Below the pieces are notes generated by a model. It worked only from the letters and a program-made list of their open reading frames with translations. It was not told the origin of the DNA and did no database searches. Shown piece by piece: positions 26,251-33,792 of a DNA stretch of 39,299 nucleotides (position 1 is the stretch's first letter; every line of letters starts with the position of its first letter). Location of the stretch: positions 1 through 39,299 of the forward strand of contig JAEWDP010000067.1 of assembly GCA_023390055.1 (NCBI GenBank), given 5' to 3'. The translations under genes and the position numbers were made by a program. The stretch comes from Pseudomonadota bacterium. Lineage in GTDB: Bacteria > Pseudomonadota > Alphaproteobacteria > Rhizobiales > Rhizobiaceae.

Positions 26251-26284
26251 AAAATGGCCGGTGGATTATCCCACCGGCCATTTT
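26251..26284. terminator. bidirectional Rho-independent terminator
   Basis: AAAATGGCCGGTGG and CCACCGGCCATTTT form a perfect 14-bp inverted repeat around ATTATC. T-runs end the stem in both orientations, so it can stop the plus-strand acidic protein transcript and the minus-strand rpoH transcript. Confidence 0.9.
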
Positions 26285-26308
26285 AAATTGGGGATGACAA
26301 GAGGGCTG

Positions 26309-27211
26309 TCAGCTTTCAACGACCCGAAGTGCATTGGCCTGTGCGAGCGCTTCCTTCTGCACGGCGTCTTGAACTTTTTCAAAGGCGCGCACTTCGATCT
26401 GTCGGACACGTTCCCGACTGATGCCGAATTCCGTTGACAGATCTTCGAGTGTGATCGGGTCCTCGGCCAGGCGGCGGGCCCGGAAGATGCGCTTTTCGCG
26501 GTCGTTCAGAACACTGATGGCCTTTGTCAGCATCTGCCGGCGGGTGTCCAGTTCGTCCTGTTCTACAAGGACTTCTTCCTGACTTTCCTGATCATCGACA
26601 AGCCAGTCCTGCCACTGGCCAGATTCGCCCTCGGTTGCACGGATGGGGGCGTTGAGAGACGCGTCGCCAGACAGGCGGCGATTCATCGAGATCACTTCCT
26701 CTTCGGAGACATTGAGCTTCGTCGCAATCTCTGCAACTTGGTCGGGCTTCAGGTCTCCTTCATCAAGGGCCTGGATGCGACCCTTCAGCCGACGCAGGTT
26801 GAAGAACAGCCGCTTCTGGTTGGCCGTCGTCCCCATCTTTACGAGAGACCAGGAGCGCAGGATATACTCCTGAATGGAGGCCTTGATCCACCACATTGCG
26901 TAGGTTGCCAGCCGGAAGCCGCGTTCTGGGTCGAATTTCTTGACAGCCTGCATGAGGCCGACATTGCCTTCCGAGACGACCTCACCAATGGGAAGTCCGT
27001 AGCCACGGTAGCCCATGGCAATCTTGGCGACCAGGCGCAGGTGGCTGGTTACCAGCTTGTGTGCTGCTTCAGTATCGTCGTGTTCGGCATAACGCTTGGC
27101 AAGCATATATTCCTGCTGTGGCTCAAGCATCGGGAACTTGCGTATTTCATCGAGATAACGGTTAAGTCCGCCTTCGCCGGCGGTAATGGACGGTAAAGTG
27201 TTACGGGCCAT
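26309..27211 (-). CDS. rpoH: RNA polymerase heat-shock sigma factor (sigma-32)
   Basis: 300 residues from the ATG at 27211, preceded by AGGGGGTG. Directs transcription of heat-shock and envelope stress genes. Features: region 2 SEGNVGLMQAVKKFDPERGFRLATYAMWWIKASIQEYILRSWS, the RpoH box just after it (TANQKRLFFNLRRLKGR), and region 4 with HTH LEDLSTEFGISRERVRQIEVRAFEKVQ. The N-terminal NRYLDEIRKFPMLEPQQEYMLAKRY is the family's start. Rhizobiales often carry two rpoH genes; the purA-rpoH-rluD neighbourhood points to the main copy (RpoH1 type). Confidence 0.96.
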   Translation of the reverse strand: MARNTLPSITAGEGGLNRYLDEIRKFPMLEPQQEYMLAKRYAEHDDTEAAHKLVTSHLRLVAKIAMGYRGYGLPIGEVVSEGNVGLMQAVKKFDPERGFRLATYAMWWIKASIQEYILRSWSLVKMGTTANQKRLFFNLRRLKGRIQALDEGDLKPDQVAEIATKLNVSEEEVISMNRRLSGDASLNAPIRATEGESGQWQDWLVDDQESQEEVLVEQDELDTRRQMLTKAISVLNDREKRIFRARRLAEDPITLEDLSTEFGISRERVRQIEVRAFEKVQDAVQKEALAQANALRVVES

Positions 27212-27323
27212 GAAAGCACCCCCTTCTTGTCGATTTCTCCTGGCCCCCTCATTCGGGTGTGACATGACACCGAGGCAAGCCAAACAATGCGGATCAATCG
27301 TGATCCCGCATCTACCCAACTAA

Positions 27324-27352
27324 CAGATAAGTATGGCACAATAGCGATTCAA
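27324..27352 (-). promoter_or_regulatory. candidate promoter of rpoH
   Basis: On the minus strand TTGAAT (27352-27347) and TATCTG (27329-27324) are separated by 17 bases, about 113 bases before the rpoH start. The -10 match is weak. A CTTGAA-N11-CCAT arrangement overlaps, but its spacing is too short for a sigma-32 promoter. Confidence 0.3.
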
Positions 27353-27478
27353 GTCGACACATGCGTTCACTTGAATGTTATTTCATTACGGTTTTGTAAT
27401 GCGTACGGCGCTGACGTCTGGACATTCCATTGCCACGGATTTTTAGCGCATCCTGCAAATGCAAGGGGCGGAGTTCTT

Positions 27479-28510
27479 TCAGTCGGCCTGACGTCTGAAG
27501 GCTTCGAGCAATTCACGCATGTCATCGGGCATGGCAGCCTTGAATTCCAGTATGTCGCCGGTCCGGGGGTGTTCAAAAGCCAGGAGGAAGGCGTGAAGAG
27601 CCTGGCGTTGGAACTGGCTGACCACCAAGCGTGAAGGCTCCGGCAGCCGATTGATCTTCGTGCGGAAACCGCCACCATAGTCTGGATCACCCACCAGGGG
27701 ACAACCGATATGCGCCATGTGGACGCGTATCTGATGAGTTCGGCCGGTTTCCAGGCGGCATTCCACCTGTGAGGCGAGAGTATTCGCATCCGACGTCTCA
27801 TGGAAGCGCTCTATTACCTCATAGTGCGTTATCGCTGCTCGCGCATCACTGCTATCATCATGTTTGATGGCCCGCTTGGTGCGATCGCCTGCGCGACCAA
27901 GTGGCGCATCTATGGTCCCGCGCAATTGCACAGGTCGTGACCAGACGACAGCTTTGTAGGCGCGTTGAAGTGGACCGGTTCGGCCATGGTCGGCAAATTG
28001 TGCAGCGAGATGGCGATGGGAGGTGTCGTTCTTGGCGGCAACAAGCACGCCGCTGGTGTCCTTGTCCAGTCGGTGGACAATACCGGGCCGGCGCACGCCA
28101 CCGATCCCGGACAGGCTGTCACCACAGTGGTAGATCAAGGCGTTCACCAATGTTCCCGTCCAGTTCCCCGCGCCCGGGTGGACAACGAGACCAGCAGGTT
28201 TGACAATGACGATGACGTCACTGTCTTCGTAGAGAACCTGCAGGGGAATGTTTTCTCCCTTTGGCTTTGGATCTTCCGGTTCAGGCAAAATGATCTCAAT
28301 CCGGTTGCCGGCCGCGACCTTTCTTTTCGCTTCTTTGCAGAGCGTGTCATTCAAGGATACGGCGCCCTGCTCGATTAGAGCCTTGATGCGGCTTCGCGAA
28401 AATTCACCGTCAAGTGCCGCCGTCAGCCACGTATCAAGGCGGCCTTCGGCGTCCTCTTTGGCAACCAGCACTTTCCTTGGCGCTTCGGCTTGTTTAAAGG
28501 GATCGTTCAT
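27479..28510 (-). CDS. rluD: 23S rRNA pseudouridine synthase, RluD family
   Basis: 343 residues from the ATG at 28510 (MNDPFKQAEAPRK). An upstream ATG at 28537 is possible but has no clearer ribosome-binding site. An S4 RNA-binding domain (GRLDTWLTAALDGEFSRSRIKALIEQGAVSLND) is followed by the RluA-type catalytic domain: DSDVIVIVKPAGLVVHPGAGN and RPGIVHRLDKDTSGVLVAAK, where the Asp of HRLD is the catalytic residue, and ETGRTHQIRVHMAHIGCPLVGDPDYG. RluD modifies helix 69 of 23S rRNA. The rhizobial neighbour rpoH lies downstream on the same strand, and a small membrane gene diverges 33 bases away. Confidence 0.93.
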   Translation of the reverse strand: MNDPFKQAEAPRKVLVAKEDAEGRLDTWLTAALDGEFSRSRIKALIEQGAVSLNDTLCKEAKRKVAAGNRIEIILPEPEDPKPKGENIPLQVLYEDSDVIVIVKPAGLVVHPGAGNWTGTLVNALIYHCGDSLSGIGGVRRPGIVHRLDKDTSGVLVAAKNDTSHRHLAAQFADHGRTGPLQRAYKAVVWSRPVQLRGTIDAPLGRAGDRTKRAIKHDDSSDARAAITHYEVIERFHETSDANTLASQVECRLETGRTHQIRVHMAHIGCPLVGDPDYGGGFRTKINRLPEPSRLVVSQFQRQALHAFLLAFEHPRTGDILEFKAAMPDDMRELLEAFRRQAD

Positions 28511-28543
28511 TTCATGTAACCCGAGCAGCAAGGACATTCAGCA

Positions 28544-28924
28544 ATGGCATATCCTGATCCCGAGGAACAGGAAGAACCGCTTGATCCAGCAATGGAAAGA
28601 ATCCGCCGGAAGATGGTGCTGCTGCAACTCGTTTCAGGCGGTATCCTGTTCGTCTGCTTTATGGCGGTCCTGGCGGCAGTTGTCTACAAGGTGTATCAGC
28701 GTCCGGATGCAACACCGGTAGTATCGGCTGGCATTTCCGTTCCGTCGGATCATCCGCTTGCATTGTCCGTCGAGCTTCCCAATGGGTTTGAAGTCCTGTC
28801 GACATCGCTGTCAGGCGATGCAATCCTGTTTTACGGAATAGTGGCAGGCGAGCGCAAGGCGATAGTATTCGATCTTTCGCTTGGCCGGATGATTGCCGTT
28901 GTCGCCGTCCGTACTGCGCCCTGA
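28544..28924 (+). CDS. small single-span membrane protein, conserved hypothetical
   Basis: 126 residues. An acidic N-terminus (MAYPDPEEQEEPLDP), a transmembrane helix (about residues 27-48, LLQLVSGGILFVCFMAVLAAVVYKVY) and a compact periplasmic domain (SVPSDHPLALSVELPNGFEVLSTSLSGDAILFYGI) ending in DLSLGRMIAVVAVRTAP. No named family. It overlaps the methyltransferase gene by one base (TGATG), so the two are translated together; this pairing is common in Rhizobiales as far as I recall. The start follows GCAAGGACATTCAGCA. Confidence 0.8.
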   Translation: MAYPDPEEQEEPLDPAMERIRRKMVLLQLVSGGILFVCFMAVLAAVVYKVYQRPDATPVVSAGISVPSDHPLALSVELPNGFEVLSTSLSGDAILFYGIVAGERKAIVFDLSLGRMIAVVAVRTAP

Positions 28925-29763
28925 TGAGCACTGCCGGGCAAATTGAATTCCTCAGGATTACAGATCCGCATGATCTGCGTATTTCAGAATTCAGCAATAT
29001 CCGTGAGCGCGATCTGACAGGACGGGACAATCGGTTCATTGCCGAAGGAACGGTCGTCCTCAGGATGCTTGCCCGGGCTCATGCGCGGGCAGGTGACTTC
29101 GTGGCAGAAAAGATCCTGCTCCTGGAAAACCGCGTTGCGGGGCTGGCAGAGACGCTATCAGAATTATCCGCAGACATTCCTGTCTACGTCGCCGACAGTG
29201 CAGTTCTTGATGCGATCGCAGGATTTCATCTGCATCGAGGGGTGCTTGCCCTGGGCCGCCGCCGATGTCAGCGGAATGCTGCTGACCTGCTGAAGAGCCT
29301 GCCGCAGACCTCGCTGGTGGTGGCGGCCTGCGGTATTGCCAACCATGACAATATTGGTTCCATCTTCCGAAATGCAGCGGCCTTTGGAGCTGACGCCATC
29401 ATCCTTGATGAAACCTGCTGCGATCCCCTGTACCGAAAGGCACTGCGTGTTTCTGTCGGAGCCGTCCTCAAGGTGCCCTATACCCGTGGGGGGGCAATCG
29501 ATGACAATCTCGCCTTGCTGGTGGAGCATGGATATGACGTTTGGGCGCTGTCGCCGAGCGGATCGACGGAGATGCGCAATATTGCGCCAGCCGCACGCGT
29601 GGCCCTTGCTGCCGGCGCAGAAGGAAATGGTCTTCCATCTGCGACCCTGAGACGATTTCAGGCAGCACGCATTGCGCAAGCCCCTGGTTTCGACAGTCTC
29701 AATGTTGCGACCGCTACCGGAATTGCGCTCTACGAGATAGCTTCGGCGCAGGGTCGAATCTAG
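28924..29763 (+). CDS. TrmH/SpoU-family RNA methyltransferase
   Basis: 279 residues. An N-terminal RNA-recognition domain (NIRERDLTGRDNRFIAEGTVVLRMLARA) and a C-terminal knotted SPOUT methyltransferase domain. Motif 1 is IANHDNIGSIFRNAAAFGADAIIL, motif 2 ALAAGAEGNGLP and motif 3 SLNVATATGIALYEI, all needed for S-adenosylmethionine binding. It should 2'-O-methylate tRNA or rRNA; the exact target is not deducible. Translationally coupled to the upstream membrane protein gene. Immediately downstream lies an IS110 remnant. Confidence 0.9.
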   Translation: MSTAGQIEFLRITDPHDLRISEFSNIRERDLTGRDNRFIAEGTVVLRMLARAHARAGDFVAEKILLLENRVAGLAETLSELSADIPVYVADSAVLDAIAGFHLHRGVLALGRRRCQRNAADLLKSLPQTSLVVAACGIANHDNIGSIFRNAAAFGADAIILDETCCDPLYRKALRVSVGAVLKVPYTRGGAIDDNLALLVEHGYDVWALSPSGSTEMRNIAPAARVALAAGAEGNGLPSATLRRFQAARIAQAPGFDSLNVATATGIALYEIASAQGRI

Positions 29764-29765
29764 AT

Positions 29766-29928
29766 GGCGTAACGGGCTGCCTCCCCACCCAGGTGCTGGT
29801 GTGGTGGTCATCCCTCACAATGATGGTATCGCGGAGTCAGGATAAACCTGCTCCAAGCATCAGGAGGAATGACCGTGAAATACTATGCCGGAATTGATGT
29901 TTCATTGGAATACTCCAGCCGAACATGA
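29766..29928 (+). mobile_element. truncated 5' end of an IS110-family insertion sequence
   Basis: After a typical AGGAGGAATGACC leader, a GTG at 29875 opens a frame reading VKYYAGIDVSLEYSS, the conserved N-terminus of IS110 transposases (the D in GIDVS is the first catalytic Asp of the DEDD motif). The match ends after 15 codons and a TGA follows at 29926. The preceding 110 bases probably represent the non-coding left end. The rest of the element is gone, and the 3' end of the minus-strand coiled-coil gene begins at 29936. Confidence 0.75.
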
Positions 29929-29935
29929 CGCTAGG

Positions 29936-31105
29936 TCAGATTTTCTGAATGGCACGTTGGGCCAGACTGGTCCGATCACCGCTCGTCACGGTTTGCCTGT
30001 CGGTCAGGATCGCGTGGATAGGAGATTGGGTGCCTTCTGCCTTTGCAGTCAATGCAATCATGGCCGCTGCAATTGAAGCAAGCTCTTCGCGAATCGTCTC
30101 ATCACTTTCGTCCAGATCTGATTGCAACAGCCGTTTGGACAGGCTCATCGCGTCGGAATGAGCGGCGTCTGCCATGGCCTGGAGCTCGGGAGATGCTGCT
30201 ATCTTTTCGGCAATCGTGGAGAGAGCGGCCCCGGCGTCTGCGAAAGGTTCAGAGACCTTGCCTCCGTTTCTGTCTTGTGTATCTGCAAGCTTTCGACCCT
30301 TCCTGCCCGAGCGAGGGGTTGCGCGCGTATCCCCATTGGCAAGCCTCAACTTCTCCTTGAGACGAGCGATTTCCTGGATACGCCGTTCGAGGGCGTTCTC
30401 CTTGTCTGCGCGGTCGGCAATTTCGCGCGCCAGCTTGTCCTCCAGCCGCCGTGAGCGGTGTTCTTCCTTTTCCAGGCGAGCCTCGGCATCCTTTGCTCGC
30501 GTCGTTTGCAGCTTGATATCGTGGCGGATCGCTTCACGTTCATCGCGCAGTGACGCGATGCGGAACTTGTGGTTTTCAATCTCGGTATCGCGGGCAGAAA
30601 GATCTATGCGCAGATTGTCCACGTCGGCAGTCAGCCGCAAGAGCCGCCGCTGCAGTCCATCGATTTCGTTACCCTTGCTGGCATCAGCTTCTTCCGCGGC
30701 TTCGACAGCGGCTTTCAATTGCTGGATATAGCTATCTTCCTGGCGAAGTCTTGAACGCAGATCTGCAGTTTCGACATCCATGTCATTGACCTGCATTTGA
30801 AGTTCATGATTTTGCGACTGCAGGCGACGTGCATCATCGGCAAGCCGTTCGTTGTGCAGTCTCATGGAGAGATTGTTGTCGCGCTCCTCGACCAGTTCCT
30901 GCTTTGTCTTCGCGTTTTCAGCCGCATAGACAGCACGCGCCATGTCGCGTTGTGCGCGGACTTCCTGCGGACTGATCGGCAATGTCGCCTTCAGACGGTT
31001 TTCGGTATAGCGGACGATCCGGCCATGCACTGCGGGAGCAATAAGCATGATGCACAGGGCGGCGGTCAGAAAGCCCAGGCCGAAAAGGAGAGCGAATTGG
31101 ATCAC
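29936..31105 (-). CDS. membrane-anchored coiled-coil protein, conserved in Rhizobiales
   Basis: 389 residues. An N-terminal transmembrane helix (IQFALLFGLGFLTAALCIMLIAPAV) is followed by an almost continuous coiled coil from about residue 50 to 260 (for example ELVEERDNNLSMRLHNERL and ADDARRLQSQNHELQMQVN), then a basic linker (RSGRKGRKLADTQ) and a helical C-terminal domain. The start is a GTG at 31105 with a weak ribosome-binding site; the hydrophobic anchor begins right there. No enzymatic motif. Such proteins usually serve as envelope or cell-cycle scaffolds. An IS110 fragment lies directly after the stop but has not damaged the reading frame. Confidence 0.8.
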   Translation of the reverse strand: MIQFALLFGLGFLTAALCIMLIAPAVHGRIVRYTENRLKATLPISPQEVRAQRDMARAVYAAENAKTKQELVEERDNNLSMRLHNERLADDARRLQSQNHELQMQVNDMDVETADLRSRLRQEDSYIQQLKAAVEAAEEADASKGNEIDGLQRRLLRLTADVDNLRIDLSARDTEIENHKFRIASLRDEREAIRHDIKLQTTRAKDAEARLEKEEHRSRRLEDKLAREIADRADKENALERRIQEIARLKEKLRLANGDTRATPRSGRKGRKLADTQDRNGGKVSEPFADAGAALSTIAEKIAASPELQAMADAAHSDAMSLSKRLLQSDLDESDETIREELASIAAAMIALTAKAEGTQSPIHAILTDRQTVTSGDRTSLAQRAIQKI

Positions 31106-31259
31106 AACAAGGCCATCTCGCCGGCTGGGATAAAGAAAACGACTATATCCTGTTTAAGCACAACGGCAATTTTGTCGCAAGCCGGAGAGCATTGGCAGAC
31201 ACGCTTTCGGAAACGGGCTGCAAAAGTTCCATTGCCTATCCGACCTTCAACTGCTGCCT

Positions 31260-31853
31260 TCAGAAGGGATTCCAGGTGGGCGCACGGGTGAGCTTGAGAT
31301 AACCGACATTTATCCCCAGGCGTGCACCGACGCCGGTGCGAACCGGAACGAGAACAACATCATTGTTGCGCATCACCGTCATGCCAACGCCCGCGACAAC
31401 AAATGCTGATCCGGAAACGCCGCCAAAGCGCGCATAGAGGCTATCGATCGACGGGAGGTCATAGACAAGCATCATGGCACGAGAGCCTTGCCCGCCATAA
31501 TCAATACCGAGCGAGGGTCCTTGCCAGAATACGGGATGTTGCCCGGCATTTTTCGTAAAGAGCTGACCTTCGCCGTAGGTCAGGCCGGCGATAAAGGCTC
31601 CAGACCCTTCCTGACCGAGGATATAGCCATTCGGCAGGCCATACTGCGAAAACGCCTGCTCGATGACCTTTGCGAGGCCGCCGCTCGCGTTACCGAAGAA
31701 ACTATGGCCGGCATCGACAATTTCCTGTGCCGTGTACTGGCTGCTGTCTTGAGCCTGTACTGGCCTGCTGGTGGCTACGATGACCAGTGCGAGCATTGCA
31801 AATGCTATCGCAACATAGCGGGCGAGGGGAGAAGTCTCATAGAAGCGTATCAT
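31260..31853 (-). CDS. DUF1134 family exported protein
   Basis: 197 residues. A signal peptide or anchor (LARYVAIAFAMLALVIVATSRPVQAQ) leads a DUF1134 domain: YTAQEIVDAGHSFFGNASGGLAKVIEQAFSQYGLPNGYILGQEGSGAFIAGLTYGEG, then GIDYGGQGSRAMMLVYDLPS and a final glycine-rich beta segment (VGARLGINVGYLKLTRAPTWNPF). The fold resembles a YSC84-like membrane- or lipid-associated module. Function is unknown. Two perfect CtrA boxes lie 57-89 bases upstream, suggesting cell-cycle control. It is the last chromosomal gene before the phage-like element. Confidence 0.82.
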   Translation of the reverse strand: MIRFYETSPLARYVAIAFAMLALVIVATSRPVQAQDSSQYTAQEIVDAGHSFFGNASGGLAKVIEQAFSQYGLPNGYILGQEGSGAFIAGLTYGEGQLFTKNAGQHPVFWQGPSLGIDYGGQGSRAMMLVYDLPSIDSLYARFGGVSGSAFVVAGVGMTVMRNNDVVLVPVRTGVGARLGINVGYLKLTRAPTWNPF

Positions 31854-31909
31854 CTGGTCCGTCTTCTTCTATCGGTGCGGTTGCAGTTTTCCATATTGGC
31901 TGGATCGTC

Positions 31910-31942
31910 TTAACAATCGGTTAAGTATTAATTCCAGATTAA
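31910..31942. promoter_or_regulatory. two perfect CtrA-type boxes (TTAA-N7-TTAA)
   Basis: TTAACAATCGGTTAA (31910-31924) and TTAATTCCAGATTAA followed by CC (31928-31942) each match the alphaproteobacterial CtrA consensus exactly, in tandem, upstream of the DUF1134 gene. A further TTAA lies at 31947-31950. The pair also forms a GGTTAA/TTAACC inverted repeat. Confidence 0.65.
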
Positions 31943-31958
31943 CCAATTAATTCAATGG

Positions 31959-31990
31959 GTGCGTTACAGAGCGTTACCCGTGCGTTACAG
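31959..31990. repeat. direct repeats next to the integrase, candidate integrase arm or att sites
   Basis: GTGCGTTACAG occurs at 31959-31969 and 31980-31990. A third GCGTTAC core lies between them at 31971, so the cores are 10 and 11 bases apart, one helical turn. They sit just outside the integrase stop at the element's edge, where arm-type binding sites or the attachment core are expected. No tRNA gene is seen here. Confidence 0.5.
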
Positions 31991-32009
31991 CACGCAACGC
32001 CCCGTATAG

Positions 32010-33203
32010 TCACTTCTTAGCCCTCTTACTTTTCCTAGCCTCCGCAAAGCGTTCCGCAGCCTCAAGGGCGGCGCGATCGTAGACGGCAGATGTTGTCTTT
32101 GTTGAGGCGTGGCCGGCCACCTTGGCCGCATCATCGGTAGCCACGCCAGCCGCGCGCGCTTCCGAAATGCCGCTAGCCCGAAGGTCTCGCGCCCATACAT
32201 TACTAGGCATCCCGGCTGTAAAGCGATCCTTCGACCACATCGATGAAAAGACTTCGGACAGGTACGGCCTGCCGTTCTTCTCAAAGACGATAACCGGACC
32301 TTGGCGTTTTTCTACAGGCCAGTGCGCCAATTCTTCCAGGACCATCGGCGCGTGCGATAACGGGTAGCTGACCGCCAGCCCCGTTTTCATCGACGTTTTC
32401 GACGGCACGTACCGAAGCACCATATGTTCGTCGATATCTTCCCATCGCAGCCCAAACCATTTGTTGTTTGTGCGCGGGTTGACCACGTCGCTAACACCGG
32501 GCGATTCCATCGGCACCCATTGACCGATAACGTCCCATAGGCGCAGCGTCGTTTCATAGACAAGCGCATAGGCCAATGCGGATGACGGACGGCCTGCGGC
32601 ATGCGCTGCCTCCCGCAAGGCGATAACCTGGTCTGCCGTTACGACAATTTCACGTCGCTTGGGGCGGGGTAGCTTACGGCTGGCGGCTCGTAACGTCTCC
32701 CGTAGTTCAAAGCATGGGCCAATACGGCACATGATCCCATAAGCAACGGCGGCATCGATGACGGCGCGCATCATCTTGGACGCAGCCAGCCGAGTGCCGC
32801 CGCTTGACCACGCCTCATGCCATCGTTTCAAATCCACGCCGGTAATCTTGTCAATGTGACGGTCTCCTATCTCATGGATAAGCTTCGGCAGATAATAGTC
32901 GTATGGCTTGCGAGACTTTGGCCGCAAAGCGAAGTACGGGCTATCCTCTTCCGTCTGGTATTTGACCAGCAACGATTTCAGCGTGCCGTCGAACGTTATG
33001 TCGCGGTCGCGAATGCCAGCTTTCCACGCATTCATTTCCGCCTGCAGCAAGGCGCACTTGGCGACAAGTTGTTCTGGCTCGTCACGCAAGTGCGATAGAT
33101 TGACTGTTTTGGGCTCATAGCCCTTAATGCCAGCCACCCATACAGGAGTACGGCTGGCTCGCCTCTGGATCCATTTTAACCCCGGCGCCGTGACTTCTTC
33201 CAT
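32010..33203 (-). CDS. tyrosine-type site-specific integrase
   Basis: 397 residues. The N-terminal arm is basic (LKWIQRRASRTPVWVAG), followed by a SAM-like core-binding domain around residues 70-170 and the catalytic domain. Catalytic positions: first Arg in YETTLRLWDVIG (about residue 221), WARDLRASG providing the second Arg (341) with Arg where His is usual in the H-x-x-R box, His in KVAGHAS (365) and the nucleophile Tyr in SAVYDRA (375). This integrates and excises the phage-like element. It overlaps the upstream winged-helix gene by 28 bases and is the last gene of the leftward operon, at the element's edge. Confidence 0.9.
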   Translation of the reverse strand: MEEVTAPGLKWIQRRASRTPVWVAGIKGYEPKTVNLSHLRDEPEQLVAKCALLQAEMNAWKAGIRDRDITFDGTLKSLLVKYQTEEDSPYFALRPKSRKPYDYYLPKLIHEIGDRHIDKITGVDLKRWHEAWSSGGTRLAASKMMRAVIDAAVAYGIMCRIGPCFELRETLRAASRKLPRPKRREIVVTADQVIALREAAHAAGRPSSALAYALVYETTLRLWDVIGQWVPMESPGVSDVVNPRTNNKWFGLRWEDIDEHMVLRYVPSKTSMKTGLAVSYPLSHAPMVLEELAHWPVEKRQGPVIVFEKNGRPYLSEVFSSMWSKDRFTAGMPSNVWARDLRASGISEARAAGVATDDAAKVAGHASTKTTSAVYDRAALEAAERFAEARKSKRAKK

Positions 33204-33487
33204 TGTCCTAGCCTTTCCTCGCCATCGGGCGCGGTGGCCGCAAAGCCGGCCGTTATCCCGAAATAGCCATCATAGAATTTCTTGACCAACGGTACGGGCC
33301 GTCCGTCATGTAGCGGATCGATTCGCGGAAACCCCTTTCTCTCAAGTTGCGGGATTACCGTCTTGACCCACATAGTTGCACGCTCCTTACCGACGATGGC
33401 AACTGCAAGCTGCCGATCGGTCGCAAACACGGGCAAGTCGTCAAGCGATGCTCTTGTTGGCCCGTTATCATTCGCCGGTTCTCTCAT
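33176..33487 (-). CDS. small DNA-binding-like protein, candidate excisionase
   Basis: 103 residues. The middle resembles an AlpA/Xis-type winged helix: FATDRQLAVAIVGKERATMWVKTVIPQLERKGFPRIDPLHDGRPVPLVKKFYDGYFG, i.e. a helix-turn-helix followed by a wing with GFPRID. The C-terminus is basic (QWKKSRRRG). The position directly before and overlapping the integrase gene is the usual place for a recombination directionality factor, so that is the best guess. It overlaps the upstream gene by 4 bases. Confidence 0.6.
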   Translation of the reverse strand: MREPANDNGPTRASLDDLPVFATDRQLAVAIVGKERATMWVKTVIPQLERKGFPRIDPLHDGRPVPLVKKFYDGYFGITAGFAATAPDGEERLGQWKKSRRRG

Positions 33488-33792
33488 TCCCGCGCCTCCT
33501 TATCCTGGCTGAGTGCGCGGATGGCGGTGGCGATTCGGTCGATAAGGCGGGAAAGCCGTGATGTTTTAGCGTGCCCTTCGGGAAGCCACTGGTCGTAGCA
33601 CTCCATCGACACGTAGCGTTCCAGTTCCGATAGCGCCTCCCTCGCCTTCGCCAGTTCTGCCTCAAGGGTGCGAACCTTGGCGCGAAGGCTGATGATCTCC
33701 AGTCCAACAAACGGCGCGATTTCTTTGCTCTGCCACCCGTCGTCAAACACGACGTAGGCGACACGCTTCAGCTGATCGAGAAGATCACTCAT
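33484..33792 (-). CDS. hypothetical phage protein with coiled coil
   Basis: 102 residues from the ATG at 33792 (MSDLLDQLKRVAYVV), preceded by AAGGAGGG; the longer frame to 33888 is arginine/proline-rich and overlaps the previous gene. The protein has a short N-terminal domain ending in WQSKEIAPFVGLE and a long helix ISLRAKVRTLEAELAKAREALSELERYV likely to form a coiled coil. No family recognised. It overlaps its neighbours on both sides, as part of the leftward phage operon. Confidence 0.6.
   Translation of the reverse strand: MSDLLDQLKRVAYVVFDDGWQSKEIAPFVGLEIISLRAKVRTLEAELAKAREALSELERYVSMECYDQWLPEGHAKTSRLSRLIDRIATAIRALSQDKEARE

Noticed and set aside
27347..27352. Possible sigma-32 autoregulated promoter upstream of rpoH (CTTGAA ... 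CCAT)
   Set aside because: Spacing between the two elements is only 11 bases, too short; a sigma-70-like reading with 17 bases fits better but is weak.
31854..32010. Possible tRNA attachment site at the phage edge
   Set aside because: No T-loop GTTCGA or tRNA-like fold could be found on either strand.
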